A DNA stretch of 64,000 nt from JAKAGZ01 sp963783855. GTDB lineage: Bacteria; Bacteroidota; Ignavibacteria; Ignavibacteriales; Ignavibacteriaceae. The number at the start of each line of letters is the position of its first letter. Within the stretch, counting starts at the first letter, position 1. The position numbers and the translations under genes were made by a program. A model generated the notes under the pieces. That model was not told the origin of the DNA. It ran no database searches and worked only from the letters and a program-made list of their open reading frames with translations. Positions 46,880 through 57,327 of the stretch are shown in pieces. The stretch is taken from assembly GCA_963783855.1 (NCBI GenBank), contig CAWAPE010000005.1, positions 496,001 to 560,000 of the forward strand, read 5' to 3'.

Positions 46880-48397
46880 TTAATGTTTAAAGTGCCTTAT
46901 TCCGGTAAATACCATCGAAATATTATATTTATTTGCGGCTTCTATTACTTCTGCATCTCTGACCGAGCCGCCCGGCTGAATAACAGCGGTAGCGCCGCAT
47001 TTAATTATTTCTACTAAAGTGTCGGCAAACGGAAAGAATGCATCAGATGCCGCAACTGAATCTTTTAGATCAAGCCCGTGTTCATCAGCTTTCATCTTTG
47101 CAAGTTTTGCCGAATCTAACCTTGACATTTGCCCGGCTCCAACTCCAAGTGCTGTTTTATCTTTTGCGAAAGCAATAGCATTAGATCTAGTGTGTTTTGC
47201 AATTTTCCAGGCAAAGAGTAAATCTTCCATTTCCTTTTTTGTCGGTTGTTTTTCTGTTACAATCTTCAGTTGAGCTTCTAATGCTGTAATATTATCAGCA
47301 TCCTGAACAATCAAACCTCCGGGAATAGTTTTCACTACATTTTTTGTATCTTTCAAAGGTTTCAATTGTTTTAGTAACCTGCGATTTTTCTTTTTCTTCA
47401 AAATTTCAATTGCGCCATCGCTAAAAGATGGAGCACAAATAATCTCAAGGAAAATTTCATTCAGTCTGTTTGCAACTTCTTCTGTCACCTCTGTTGTGAA
47501 AGTAACAATTCCACCAAATGCTGAAACCGGATCACCTTTTAAAGCATTTTCATATGCTTCAAGAATATTACTTCCTGTCGATGCTCCGGCAGGATTATTA
47601 TGCTTAATAATTGCACAAGACAGATCACCAAGATCCTCAACAAGCTCAACCGCTGCTACAAGATCAAGAATATTGTTATAAGATAATTCTTTTCCGTGAA
47701 AAACCTCGAAGTAATCGAAGAAATTTCCGTAAATACAAGCCTGCTGATGAGGGTTTTCTCCATATCTTAAGCTTTTTTCATGCTTTAGATTTAACCGAAT
47801 ATGCGATTTTTCCAACTCAAATTTTTTCTCCAGAAAATTAGCAATATGTGTGTCATAATTTGAGGTATGAGAAAAAGCTTCACCGGCCAATCTTTGACGG
47901 GTCTGTAAACTAATTTCACCAGAATTTAATTCTTCAATAAATTTATCGTATTGACCGGGATTCGTTAAGACTGAAACATCGTTATAATTTTTTGCTGCAG
48001 CCCTAATCAGGCTTGGGCCACCAATATCAATATTTTCAATAATATCCTCCAAAGTAGAATCCGGGTTTTCTACTGTTTTAACAAAAGGATAAAGATTTAC
48101 ACAAATGATATCAATTGGAGTTATATCGTTTTGTTCTGCTTGTTTCTGATCTTCAGGATTATCTCTTCTGAATAAAATGCCACCAAATATTTTTGGATGA
48201 AGAGTTTTAACCCTTCCATCAAATATTTCAGGAAATGAAGTTATATTACTAATTTCTGTAACCTCCACTCCTTCTTTTTTAAGTATCTTTGCCGTGTTAC
48301 CCGTGGCAATTATCCCATAGTCTTTCTTTTCGATAGCTTTTGCAAATTCTACAATGTTTGATTTATCAGATACGCTAATAAGGGCAAGTTTATTCAA
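46880..48397 (-). CDS. purH: Bifunctional AICAR formyltransferase/IMP cyclohydrolase
   Basis: 505 residues. N-terminal MGS-like IMP cyclohydrolase domain (LALISVSDKSNIVEFAKAIE, FDGRVKTLHPKIFGGIL), C-terminal AICAR transformylase domain with the catalytic Lys-His in IIKHNNPAGAS and the end motif AVIQPGGSVRDAEVI. Catalyses the last two steps of IMP synthesis. It follows purN by 34 bases, forming a purine pair upstream of mreB. Confidence 0.96.
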   Translation of the reverse strand: MNKLALISVSDKSNIVEFAKAIEKKDYGIIATGNTAKILKKEGVEVTEISNITSFPEIFDGRVKTLHPKIFGGILFRRDNPEDQKQAEQNDITPIDIICVNLYPFVKTVENPDSTLEDIIENIDIGGPSLIRAAAKNYNDVSVLTNPGQYDKFIEELNSGEISLQTRQRLAGEAFSHTSNYDTHIANFLEKKFELEKSHIRLNLKHEKSLRYGENPHQQACIYGNFFDYFEVFHGKELSYNNILDLVAAVELVEDLGDLSCAIIKHNNPAGASTGSNILEAYENALKGDPVSAFGGIVTFTTEVTEEVANRLNEIFLEIICAPSFSDGAIEILKKKKNRRLLKQLKPLKDTKNVVKTIPGGLIVQDADNITALEAQLKIVTEKQPTKKEMEDLLFAWKIAKHTRSNAIAFAKDKTALGVGAGQMSRLDSAKLAKMKADEHGLDLKDSVAASDAFFPFADTLVEIIKCGATAVIQPGGSVRDAEVIEAANKYNISMVFTGIRHFKH

Positions 48398-48431
48398 TTT
48401 AAGATTTTCCGGTTTAAGTCAACAAAAATGG

Positions 48432-49034
48432 TTATAGTTTATCAATATCTTCTTCACTAATATTTTTAATCCCTGCAGCAAATTTTCCAAGTACAAAAGG
48501 TAATAATTTGTGCTCAACCTTTAATACTTCTGCTGCTACTTCTTCAGCATTTTTACAATTGCTAATCTCAATTTTCTTTTGGGCAATTATTTTCCCGGTA
48601 TCATAAGTTTCATCTACAAAATGGACAGTTGGACCGGAGAAATTATCACTAGAATTAAATACTGCCTTGTGAACATTGAGCCCATACATTCCTTTTCCAC
48701 CATAGTGTGGCAGCAATGCAGGGTGAATATTAATAATTTTATTTTGAAAATTTTTAATAAATTCTGTTGGAATTAGTTTTAAAAATCCAGCGAGAACTAT
48801 TAAATCTATCTCCAGTGCTTTTAGTGTATTAACAAGTTCAGAAAAATTTATTTTGCCGGGAATATTTCCTACGATATAGGTCGGGACAGAATTTTTATTT
48901 GCAATTTGAAAAGCAGGACAGTCGGTCTTGTCGCTAACCACTGCTTTAACATCGATTAAATTCCGCGTAAATTCTGATTCTAAAATAGCTTGCAGATTTG
49001 ATCCTCTGCCGGAAACGAAAACCGCTATTTTCAA
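48432..49034 (-). CDS. purN: Phosphoribosylglycinamide formyltransferase PurN
   Basis: 200 residues. Transfers formyl from 10-formyl-THF to GAR, third step of purine synthesis. Motifs: FVSGRGSNLQAI (phosphate loop), LAGFLKLIP, NIHPALLPHYGGKGMYG with the catalytic Asn-His, and FVDETYDTGKII with the catalytic Asp. Length is normal. The neighbour purH continues the pathway. Confidence 0.95.
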   Translation of the reverse strand: MKIAVFVSGRGSNLQAILESEFTRNLIDVKAVVSDKTDCPAFQIANKNSVPTYIVGNIPGKINFSELVNTLKALEIDLIVLAGFLKLIPTEFIKNFQNKIINIHPALLPHYGGKGMYGLNVHKAVFNSSDNFSGPTVHFVDETYDTGKIIAQKKIEISNCKNAEEVAAEVLKVEHKLLPFVLGKFAAGIKNISEEDIDKL

Positions 49035-49117
49035 AATAAAGTTGTCCTAAAAAGTGCTTAAAATTAGCTAAATAGTAAAAAATAATCAATTAAAACACCG
49101 CAAATAAAGCTTAAAAT

Positions 49118-50623
49118 CTAATATTTTTCTTTACTTCTTATTCCAAAAAGTAGATTCTTTAATTTATTCTGATAATCAAAGTTTTTGAAACCCTCGGCTT
49201 CCTCAATATTTCTTTTTGCGCCTTCACTATTCCCCAGCTTTAACTGGGCTCTGGCAGCAAAATAATAGGAATATGGCTCAATCCATTTTTCATTTTCAAT
49301 CTGGTAAGACTTAATCAATAAAGCACTATCTGCCGAAGCTTTATAGTTGCCAAGCAAATACAGGGCATCACTGATGTTAAGCATAGCCTCAGCTTTCACA
49401 TCTTCCGATTTTGTGGTGTCCTTTAATTCATTCAAACTGTCAATTGCAGTTTTAAATCTGCTCATTGCAATATAATGGTTAAAACGGACCAGGTTTTTAT
49501 CGTCCTGATTAAAATTATGTTCAGAAAAATATTCGCCTCTTCTTTTTGCATACACGTCGTCTTCAATATCAGTGTTGCCTCTGTTTGTCATTTTGAAAAA
49601 TGTGGTGGCAACATTCTCTTGTTCCATTAGTTCGTAACAAATAGCAAGCCTGTAATTTGTAATGCCTGTGTAATCATTTTCCGGAGTGGTGAGAATAAAT
49701 TTATTATAATAAACAGTAGCGGAATCAAAATTATTTTGCTTAAACTGAATATCTCCAAGCAGGAAGTTTGATAAAGCAATAAGCTGTGGTAATTTTATAT
49801 TTGAAGCTTTAACTATTTTATGAAGCAATTTATTGGCAGCATCAAGTTTTCTTTCTCGAATCTTTACCACAGAGAGTGAATAACTGAATAACAAGTTATC
49901 AGGATACTTTTGGAGAAGGTTATCCAGAAATTTAGAGGCTTTCCTATAATCAGCAAAAAAATCAGAAAGAATTTGTGAATAATAGAAACTTGCTTCAACT
50001 TTAGTAAATGTCCCTTTATTTACCGCTTCCTGAAGATAAGTTAGCCCTTTTTCTTTATCTCCTTTCATCCCTGCAATACTAAGAGCCCACTGAAAGGCTT
50101 TAGGAATCTGTCCCAGGGCAAAATTATAAAGTCCCAGTCCCAGATATGCATCGTAATATTTGGGATTTATCTCAATTACCTTTTTTAAAAAACTCTCTGA
50201 TCTCTTTGTCGCCCATACAGCATCCAGAAATTTACCTTCCTGTGTAAATGCCATAGCACGATAGCTGTAATTTGCTCCAAGTATATAAAGTAAATCCGGA
50301 TCATCTGTTAAGGTATCAATTTTAGCGACAGCTTCATCAATTGCCTTATCAGAATATTCTAAAAATTTATTAAGATCATCCTTATCTTTATTGCTGAAGT
50401 AATACCAGAAATAAATTCCAGACATATAATGATAGCCTCTTGGGTCATCAGGATATTTATCTATTAGTTTCTGGAATGTATTTTCAGATTGGGTCCAGTT
50501 AAAATTATAATAACTGTCCAGTCCTTTTAATATAGTTGATTTTATCCCGGTTTGTGGTAAGGCAATCCTGGTAATTCCAAATAGAAAAACCAGAACCAGG
50601 TATAGGGAAAAACATTTTTTCAT
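49118..50623 (-). CDS. Secreted tetratricopeptide-repeat protein
   Basis: 501 residues with a signal peptide (about 1-23, ending ALPQ). The rest is alpha-helical with several TPR-like units: SENTFQKLIDKYPDDPRGYH, KYYDAYLGLGLYNFALGQIP, DNLLFSYSLSVVKIRERKLD and YLLGNYKASADSALLIKSY. TPR proteins in the periplasm usually act as scaffolds for outer-membrane or envelope complexes. No enzyme domain is seen. It is 42 bases downstream of pyrG but unlikely to share its role. Confidence 0.75.
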   Translation of the reverse strand: MKKCFSLYLVLVFLFGITRIALPQTGIKSTILKGLDSYYNFNWTQSENTFQKLIDKYPDDPRGYHYMSGIYFWYYFSNKDKDDLNKFLEYSDKAIDEAVAKIDTLTDDPDLLYILGANYSYRAMAFTQEGKFLDAVWATKRSESFLKKVIEINPKYYDAYLGLGLYNFALGQIPKAFQWALSIAGMKGDKEKGLTYLQEAVNKGTFTKVEASFYYSQILSDFFADYRKASKFLDNLLQKYPDNLLFSYSLSVVKIRERKLDAANKLLHKIVKASNIKLPQLIALSNFLLGDIQFKQNNFDSATVYYNKFILTTPENDYTGITNYRLAICYELMEQENVATTFFKMTNRGNTDIEDDVYAKRRGEYFSEHNFNQDDKNLVRFNHYIAMSRFKTAIDSLNELKDTTKSEDVKAEAMLNISDALYLLGNYKASADSALLIKSYQIENEKWIEPYSYYFAARAQLKLGNSEGAKRNIEEAEGFKNFDYQNKLKNLLFGIRSKEKY

Positions 50624-50664
50624 TTTAATTGGTAAAACTGCAATAAAGGATTGTAAAATAGAAT

Positions 50665-52284
50665 TTATTTGCTTTCAGAATATTTAATGGCGGCCTTTAC
50701 GAATTCCCTGAATAATGGATGTGCGTTAGTTGCACGGGATTTTAATTCAGGATGAAACTGGCAACCAAGGAACCACGGATGTGACGGAAGTTCAACTATT
50801 TCAACAAGCTCTTTATCAGGGGAAAGTCCGCTGAGTATCATTCCTTTTTCTGATAATTTATTTCGAAATTTATTATTCACTTCAAATCTATGGCGATGTC
50901 TTTCTGAGATGAAATCGCTTTTATATGCTTTTGCTGCAAGAGAACCTGGACTGAGTGTGCAGGGGTAAGCACCAAGCCTCATGGTAGCGCCCATATTTTT
51001 AATATTTTTCTGACCTTCCATCAAGTCAATAACACTGAATTTATTTTTCTTAAATTCTGAGCTATTTGCTTTTGATATTCCGGAAACGTTTCTTGCAAAT
51101 TCAATAACTGCGCACTGCATACCCAGGCATATTCCGAAAAATGGGACTTCATTCACACGGGCATACTGAACAGCTCTTATTTTCCCTTCAATTCCCCTTT
51201 CACCAAAGCCACCAGGGACTAATATGCCGCTCACACCTTTTAAATAATTTTCCGGCTCATCAATTTCGAGTTGTTCCACACTAATTGCACGTACTTTTAC
51301 CTTTGCATTATTTTCTGCGCCTGCATGAACAAAAGATTCCATTATACTTTTGTAGGCATCAAGATGTTCTACATATTTTCCACACAATGCAATTTCTACT
51401 TCTTTTTCCGGATTCTTGATTTCCTGTACTAATTTTTCCCAGCCTTCAAGTTTAATCTTTTTATCCGGGAGATGTAATCTTTTTAATACGATCTGGTCCA
51501 ATTTTTCTTTAAAAAGCACCAGTGGAACTTCATATATTGAAGAACAATCGTAAGCAGACATAACTGATTTTGAATCTACGTTACAAAACAGCGCAATCTT
51601 ATCTCTTAATTCTTTGGTTAGTTTTTTCTCCGATCTACAAACCAGTACATCAGGTTGAATTCCAAGTTCAAGAAGCTTTTTTACACTATGCTGTGTGGGT
51701 TTTGTTTTAACTTCGCCAGCTGCAGAGATATAAGGAACAAGAGTAACGTGAATAGCCATTGTATTCTTTCGGCCGAATCCGAGCATTAATTGCCTCATAG
51801 CCTCGATGAATGGAAGACTCTCAATATCACCAACAGTTCCGCCGATTTCTGTAATTATAAAATCATACTCACCTAATTCACTAAGCTTTGTCATTCTTTG
51901 CTTAATTTCGTCGGTGATGTGCGGAATTACCTGAACCGTAGCGCCTAGATAATCCCCTCTCCTTTCCTTCCTGATAACATCATCATAAATTTGCCCGGTT
52001 GTTGTGTTATTAGACCTGGTCATATTTACATCTAGAAATCTTTCATAATGCCCAAGATCTAAATCAGTTTCAGCACCATCATCTGTCACATATACTTCAC
52101 CATGCTGAAATGGGCTCATCGTACCCGGATCAACATTTATATAGGGATCAAATTTTTGGATGGTAACTTTAAAACCGCGTTGTTTAAGAAGGAGACCAAG
52201 TGAGGAGGCAGTAATTCCTTTCCCTAATGAGGAAACGACACCACCCGTAACAAATATAAATTTAACTTTTTTTCTGGAGGCCAT
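50665..52284 (-). CDS. pyrG: CTP synthase
   Basis: 539 residues, the usual length. N-terminal amidoligase domain: VTGGVVSSLGKGITASSLG (P-loop), DPYINVDPGTMSPFQHGEV, ITEIGGTVGDIES. C-terminal class I glutaminase: PGGFGERG, the nucleophile Cys in FFGICLGMQCAV, and GCQFHPE. Makes CTP from UTP and glutamine; with pyrF and dcd nearby the block covers several pyrimidine steps, although not as one operon. Confidence 0.97.
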   Translation of the reverse strand: MASRKKVKFIFVTGGVVSSLGKGITASSLGLLLKQRGFKVTIQKFDPYINVDPGTMSPFQHGEVYVTDDGAETDLDLGHYERFLDVNMTRSNNTTTGQIYDDVIRKERRGDYLGATVQVIPHITDEIKQRMTKLSELGEYDFIITEIGGTVGDIESLPFIEAMRQLMLGFGRKNTMAIHVTLVPYISAAGEVKTKPTQHSVKKLLELGIQPDVLVCRSEKKLTKELRDKIALFCNVDSKSVMSAYDCSSIYEVPLVLFKEKLDQIVLKRLHLPDKKIKLEGWEKLVQEIKNPEKEVEIALCGKYVEHLDAYKSIMESFVHAGAENNAKVKVRAISVEQLEIDEPENYLKGVSGILVPGGFGERGIEGKIRAVQYARVNEVPFFGICLGMQCAVIEFARNVSGISKANSSEFKKNKFSVIDLMEGQKNIKNMGATMRLGAYPCTLSPGSLAAKAYKSDFISERHRHRFEVNNKFRNKLSEKGMILSGLSPDKELVEIVELPSHPWFLGCQFHPELKSRATNAHPLFREFVKAAIKYSESK

Positions 52285-52717
52285 GTGTGTTGTTTTTGTA
52301 TTTAAATATAGAGCAATTTATTACTAATATCAATTTTGCCTGCCCTATTTGTATAAATAATCTTAAAATTAGTGATTCAATAAGTTCATCAGGAAAATAT
52401 CAACAAAAAGAAACCCGGGGAACAATAATTTTAGTTTTAAAGATATTTTGTTCTTTCAGGTTCCGGAATTTTATAAAATTGGGTAAAAGGATGGTCAATT
52501 TAAATTAAGTAAAACTATACCTTTTTAGCTTTTAATTCAATTTTTTGATGATTATTATTACCAAAAATGAAACTTTTTCTGTTCAATTACTGTCAAATCC
52601 ATAAATAATTAAATATTAAATGCCATTTTATATTAAATTGTATGAATTAATTTACACTTTAGTATAACCAAGATTTATTTAAACAAAATCACAACCAGTT
52701 TTAGAGAAAATATCATT
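52285..52717. other. 433-base divergent promoter region, nothing else recognised
   Basis: AT-rich gap between pyrG (minus) and the Sel1-repeat gene (plus). It should hold both promoters, but I cannot point to convincing boxes, and I found no credible small gene or structured RNA. Confidence 0.4.
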
Positions 52718-54277
52718 TTGAACGTAAGAAGTATTTTTAGTGCCTTCCTTGTGAGCCTTTTAATTGTCATTTTTTTTACAGACACACTTTCGGCTCAGGA
52801 TACAACGGAGAGTTTGGCTTTTAAAAATAACAGGCCGCACAGGCGTATTACTTATTTTTATCAACCCGACCTCTCTTACCGTATATGGCAACAATTTAAA
52901 TTGGTGCAGGAAGCAAAATCCGGTGACCCGATTGCTATGCACGAGCTCGGAATCAGGTATTTGGTTGGCGAGGGTTTCCCTGCCGATACTGTAAAAGGAG
53001 CTGAATGGATTGGAAAAGCAGCCGCTTTAAAGCTAACAGCTGCTGAATATAATTATGGTATTTTATTAAATAACGGATGGGGAATAAAATGGAATCCCTT
53101 CAAGGCATATAACTATTTCAAGAGTGCTGCGTTAGACGGAATGCCACAGGCTGAATATATCTTCGGAATGCTTAATACAAATGATCTGGTTCTCAAAAAA
53201 AACTGGGATACAGCATATTACTGGGTAAAAAAAGCAGCAGATGCCGGCTATAGTCCAGCTGAAGATGCTCTCCCTGAACTTAAAAAACATGCATCTCCCT
53301 CAATATTGGATTCCACAAGCACTGCCGGAGATTCTCTAATATCAAAGAGATTTAATCCCCAGCAAGAAGATCAATCGCTGGCTTCTAATTTAGGACTGGT
53401 TTTTATTGACTTCAGTTCAAAAACTGATTCTGTTCCTGTAATTTCCAATAGAAAAATACTCGAAGGCATCTTAAGAAATAGTAATAGTTCTTTGGTAGAT
53501 ACACTTGGAATTACAATAAAAAATGATTCCTCTCTTTTTGTAAATAAAGGAGGCCTACCTTATCTGGTACAGTGTGCAGAAGCGGGAAATCCTGAAGCAT
53601 TAACTTTAATTGGTAAGCTTTATCAGGAAGGAATTTATTTTTCAAAAGATATATATGCAGCTTCATATTATTATATCCGGGCTATCAGACTGGATTCCCC
53701 GAATTCTGGTGCATTATTATGGTACCTCATCAAAACACCTGATTATTTTGTTAAGCTGAAAAAGCTTGTGGATAAAAATGATCCAATTGCAATGTACGTT
53801 TGGTATGGGCTCTACATAACGGGCTTTGATCATCAATTTACTGATGCAGACGCAATAAATCTTTTAGTAAAGGCTGCAAAATTAAATCATGCGCCTTCCA
53901 TAGTTGAACTCGGGCTGGCATATTTTACAGGTAAAATTGTTAATGAAAATAAAGATAAAGCAGTTTCATACTGGACAAGAGCAGAAAACCTGGGAAACCA
54001 TGAAGCAAAAATAAGATTGGCTGCTGCGAACGTGTTAGGCGAAATCAAGAACGGTGATCTGGATAGTTCAGTAAAAGAATTATTCTCTGCCGTAAAATTT
54101 GGCTCTGTTCTCGCTCAAGTTGCTCTTGCTTATTGTTATGAAAAAGGGATAGTGGTAACAAAGCATAAACCAGAAGCTGTAATGTATTATAGACTCGCTG
54201 CTCAAAGAGGTAACAGGTTCGCCTACAATGAATTAAAAAGAATGTACGACCAGGTAAGGCCCACTGACTTTAAATAA
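52718..54277 (+). CDS. Secreted Sel1-repeat protein
   Basis: 519 residues, TTG start, signal peptide (about 1-26, ending LSAQ). Sel1-like TPR repeats lie in two groups: residues ~55-165 (AMHELGIRYLVGEGFPADTV, EYNYGILLNNGWG, YYWVKKAADAGYSPAEDAL) and ~285-510 (PEALTLIGKLYQEGIYFSK, PSIVELGLAYFTGKIV, AQVALAYCYEKGIVVTKHK). A ~100-residue low-repeat linker separates them. Sel1 proteins mediate protein contacts in signalling and envelope quality control; the partner is unknown. No catalytic motif. Confidence 0.82.
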   Translation: MNVRSIFSAFLVSLLIVIFFTDTLSAQDTTESLAFKNNRPHRRITYFYQPDLSYRIWQQFKLVQEAKSGDPIAMHELGIRYLVGEGFPADTVKGAEWIGKAAALKLTAAEYNYGILLNNGWGIKWNPFKAYNYFKSAALDGMPQAEYIFGMLNTNDLVLKKNWDTAYYWVKKAADAGYSPAEDALPELKKHASPSILDSTSTAGDSLISKRFNPQQEDQSLASNLGLVFIDFSSKTDSVPVISNRKILEGILRNSNSSLVDTLGITIKNDSSLFVNKGGLPYLVQCAEAGNPEALTLIGKLYQEGIYFSKDIYAASYYYIRAIRLDSPNSGALLWYLIKTPDYFVKLKKLVDKNDPIAMYVWYGLYITGFDHQFTDADAINLLVKAAKLNHAPSIVELGLAYFTGKIVNENKDKAVSYWTRAENLGNHEAKIRLAAANVLGEIKNGDLDSSVKELFSAVKFGSVLAQVALAYCYEKGIVVTKHKPEAVMYYRLAAQRGNRFAYNELKRMYDQVRPTDFK

Positions 54278-54368
54278 TTTTGTTCATAAAATATTTTTCT
54301 CTAACAGGTTAATCTTTCCCTGAAATATTATTTTAGAGTTTATATTTACTAAAATTCAGTAAAAAATA

Positions 54369-55526
54369 ATGCACAATTTATTATCACCCGAAAGTTCAAA
54401 ATTACCACAAATAGAACTGAGCATTTTTGCAACAATGTCAAAAATGGCACTTCAGAATAATGCGATAAATCTATCACAGGGTTTCCCGGATTTTAATTGT
54501 TCGCCGGAATTACTCGAACTTGTATCAAAATATCAGAGAGAAGGATTTAATCAATATGCTCCTATGCCGGGTGTCTTACAATTAAGGAAAATGATTTCTA
54601 ATAAAATTGAAAAGTTTTATAAACACCAATATGATGTTGAAAAAGAGATCACGATAACTGCGGGCGCAACTCAGGCATTATTCACTGCAATTTCTGCAGT
54701 TATAAAAAAAGATGATGAAGTAATAATAATAGAACCCGCTTATGATTCCTATCTACCGGTTGTATTACTTAACGGCGGGAAGCCGGTTTTTGTCTCACTT
54801 TCTCAAAAAGATTTTTCATTCGATTGGAATGCGGTAAAAGACTCAATTACTGATAAAACACGAATGCTAATAATCAATTCACCTCATAATCCAACCGGAA
54901 GTGTATTAACTGAAAATGATATCAAAATTCTAGAAGAAATTACCAGGGATACAAATATCCTTATTGTAAGTGATGAAGTTTACGAACATATTATTTTTGA
55001 TGGGACAGAACATATTAGTCTTTCAGGATCAGAAGAACTTTCAAAACGAAGTTTCGTAATTTCTTCCTTCGGTAAAACTTTTCATTCTACAGGCTGGAAA
55101 ATTGGTTATTGTGCGGCGCCTGAAAATCTTACCAGGGAATTCAGAAAAGTACATCAATTTGTAGTTTACGCTGTAAATACACCAATACAGTATGCTTATG
55201 CTGAATACTTATCAGAGCCATCTCATTATATGGAACTTCCAGATTTCTACCAGCAGAAACGAGATTATTTTATTAATATTTTGGCAGATTCAAAATTTAG
55301 AATTAAGCCTGCAAAAGGGACGTACTTTCAACTTCTGGATTATTCAGAAATATCAGATATGAACGATATGGATTTTGCAATTAAAATGACTAAAGAAATT
55401 GGTGTAGCTGTTATCCCTATTTCACCATTTTGTACATTGGATAAAAGCAGAAAATTAATCCGGGTTTGTTTCGCAAAAAATGAAGAAGTGTTAAAAAAGG
55501 CAGGCGAGAAATTAAATTCAATTTAG
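54369..55526 (+). CDS. Class I/II PLP aminotransferase (methionine/kynurenine aminotransferase type)
   Basis: 385 residues, fold type I. INLSQGFPDFNC, the PLP contacts ITAGATQALFTAI and NSPHNPTGSVL, VSDEVYEHIIFDG, and the Schiff-base Lys in SSFGKTFHSTGWKIGY are all present. The end RVCFAKNEEVLKKAGEKL carries the substrate-carboxylate Arg. Closest recalled relatives are YbdL-type methionine and kynurenine aminotransferases. It might also supply a general amino-acid transamination step, for example of 4-hydroxyglutamate, but that is speculation. Stop overlaps the convergent MFS gene by 4 bases. Confidence 0.88.
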   Translation: MHNLLSPESSKLPQIELSIFATMSKMALQNNAINLSQGFPDFNCSPELLELVSKYQREGFNQYAPMPGVLQLRKMISNKIEKFYKHQYDVEKEITITAGATQALFTAISAVIKKDDEVIIIEPAYDSYLPVVLLNGGKPVFVSLSQKDFSFDWNAVKDSITDKTRMLIINSPHNPTGSVLTENDIKILEEITRDTNILIVSDEVYEHIIFDGTEHISLSGSEELSKRSFVISSFGKTFHSTGWKIGYCAAPENLTREFRKVHQFVVYAVNTPIQYAYAEYLSEPSHYMELPDFYQQKRDYFINILADSKFRIKPAKGTYFQLLDYSEISDMNDMDFAIKMTKEIGVAVIPISPFCTLDKSRKLIRVCFAKNEEVLKKAGEKLNSI

Positions 55527-56797
55527 CTCGTATTATTTTGATTTATAACCGGTTCCTCCACTTTTTGTAAAATAATAAGACCAATTATAAAAAAGATTCC
55601 AATTGCTAATGCGGCAATTCGTTCGTTGGATAAATCAGAAATAATTCCATAAAATAACGGTCCAACCACAGCCGAAGACTTTCCAAATAACCCGTCGTAA
55701 AAGCCAAAGAATTCAGCTTCCCTTTCTTTGGGAGTAAGTAAAGCCATTAAACTTCTGCTACATGATTGTGAGGAACCAATGGATAAACCGGCAAGCAAAC
55801 CAATAATGTAAAACTCAAAAATTGTACTGATAAAGTAGGCACCTATAATTACAGCAATCCAGATGAAAAGAGTAACTGTTATTGTTTTCTTCGGACCAAT
55901 GTGATCTGAAATAATTCCAAAAATAAAAGAACCTGCAACCGCAGTGCTTTGGACAATTACAAAAAAATAGATTATTTCAGCATCATCCATCTTTAGAATA
56001 TTGGTTGCAAAAATGGATGCGAAAGCAATAATTGTAATAATCGCATCATTATAAAGGAAGAATGCCAATAAAAATTTTTTTACAGATGGATAATCATTTT
56101 TAATAAATATTGATTTTAAAGTCAGAAAACTTTTCTCAATTCCCTTTTTTAGAAGACCTTTTCTCAAAGGATTATCAATACGTGGTTCACTTACAAAACC
56201 AAACAAAGGGATTGAAAAGAAAAGGAAAAATGCGGCTGCAATTACGAAAGATAATCTAATGTAAAAATAATAAGCCGGGGCAGTTGGCTCCGGCAAAAGA
56301 AACATTACAATTAATAATACTGTGAGTGCACCGATATATCCCATTGCAAATCCGTAACCCGAAACTCTGCCATAGTTTTTCTTGGAAGTAAGATTTGGCA
56401 GAAATGCATCGTAAAAAACAAGCCCGGCCTCAAACCCAATATTAGCCACAATAAATAAGACCATTCCCAGAATAATATCCCCTTTCCCTACGAAAAACAT
56501 TAGTGCTGTACATATAACCGAGATAATTGTAAAAAAGAGAAGGAATCTTTTACGATTACGTGAGACGTCTGCAATTGCGCCCATCGGGGGGCTCAGGAGA
56601 GCAGCCAGAACCATTGAGATACTAACAGCCAGCCCCCAGAGCCATTTCTGTCCGGAGGCCACATAATTAGTAAAATACTTTGAATAAATTACTGTAACGA
56701 TAATTACAGAAAAAGCAGTGTTGGCAAAATCGAAAAAAGTCCAGCTTATTATTCTGCCTTTTTCTTTCATTTGCTTATTTTTTTTGCGTATCCGCAC
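55523..56797 (-). CDS. MFS transporter, UMF1/Atg22-like
   Basis: 424 residues, twelve membrane helices. SWTFFDFANTAFSVIIVTVI and LSPPMGAIADVSRNRKRFL are typical of the UMF1 group, which is related to the yeast vacuolar amino-acid exporter Atg22. LSIGSSQSCSRSLMALLTP and EFFGFYDGLFGKSSAVVGPL repeat the group pattern. The cargo in bacteria is unproven; amino acids are a guess from Atg22. The gene overlaps the end of nusB by 23 bases and is translated with it. Confidence 0.85.
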   Translation of the reverse strand: MRIRKKNKQMKEKGRIISWTFFDFANTAFSVIIVTVIYSKYFTNYVASGQKWLWGLAVSISMVLAALLSPPMGAIADVSRNRKRFLLFFTIISVICTALMFFVGKGDIILGMVLFIVANIGFEAGLVFYDAFLPNLTSKKNYGRVSGYGFAMGYIGALTVLLIVMFLLPEPTAPAYYFYIRLSFVIAAAFFLFFSIPLFGFVSEPRIDNPLRKGLLKKGIEKSFLTLKSIFIKNDYPSVKKFLLAFFLYNDAIITIIAFASIFATNILKMDDAEIIYFFVIVQSTAVAGSFIFGIISDHIGPKKTITVTLFIWIAVIIGAYFISTIFEFYIIGLLAGLSIGSSQSCSRSLMALLTPKEREAEFFGFYDGLFGKSSAVVGPLFYGIISDLSNERIAALAIGIFFIIGLIILQKVEEPVINQNNTS

Positions 56798-57278
56798 CCT
56801 TTGCTGCGGAAGATTTAGAAATTGTTTCTTCTACAAGTCCTCTACCAGATTTATTAAGCTCCCCTGATTTTTTTAATTCGGAAAGAATTGCATCAAGGAT
56901 TCCATTAATAAATTTACCGCTACCTGAAGTACTGAATACTTTTGCAATTTCAATTGCTTCATTTATTGAGACTTTCGGTGGAATATCGGGGAAAAATAAT
57001 ATTTCACAGATTCCCATCCTGAGAAGGAGTTTATCCATGAGAGCAATCCTGTTCATTTCCCAATTTGCAACGCGGGTTTTAATTTTTTCATCCAGATCAT
57101 CCTGGTGAATAATCACACGGTTAACAAGGTCCTCTGCAAATTGTCTGTCTGCTTTATCCGCCACATCTGTAAGTATTGCATCTATATGTGCAGAGACAGA
57201 ATCTTGATTCATCTCCACAGAGTAAAGTATTTGAAGAACTTTTTCTCTAACCAGTCTTCTTTTTGAAATTTGAGCCAT
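56775..57278 (-). CDS. nusB: Transcription antitermination factor NusB
   Basis: 167 residues. All-helical NusB domain: RRLVREKVLQILYSVEMNQ at the start, DKLLLRMGICEILFFPDIPP, then KVSINEAIEIAKVFSTSGSG and KFINGILDAI. Binds boxA with NusE in rRNA antitermination. It has a ~25-residue Ser/Lys-rich C-terminal extension beyond the core. Confidence 0.94.
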   Translation of the reverse strand: MAQISKRRLVREKVLQILYSVEMNQDSVSAHIDAILTDVADKADRQFAEDLVNRVIIHQDDLDEKIKTRVANWEMNRIALMDKLLLRMGICEILFFPDIPPKVSINEAIEIAKVFSTSGSGKFINGILDAILSELKKSGELNKSGRGLVEETISKSSAAKGADTQKK

Positions 57279-57327
57279 ATGTAAAATCTGAATTTATAAG
57301 AACAATATAAATATAATTAACTATAGG

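Noticed and set aside
52287..52508. 73-codon plus-strand frame in the pyrG/Sel1 gap
   Set aside because: Starts over the pyrG promoter region with no ribosome site and random-looking composition.
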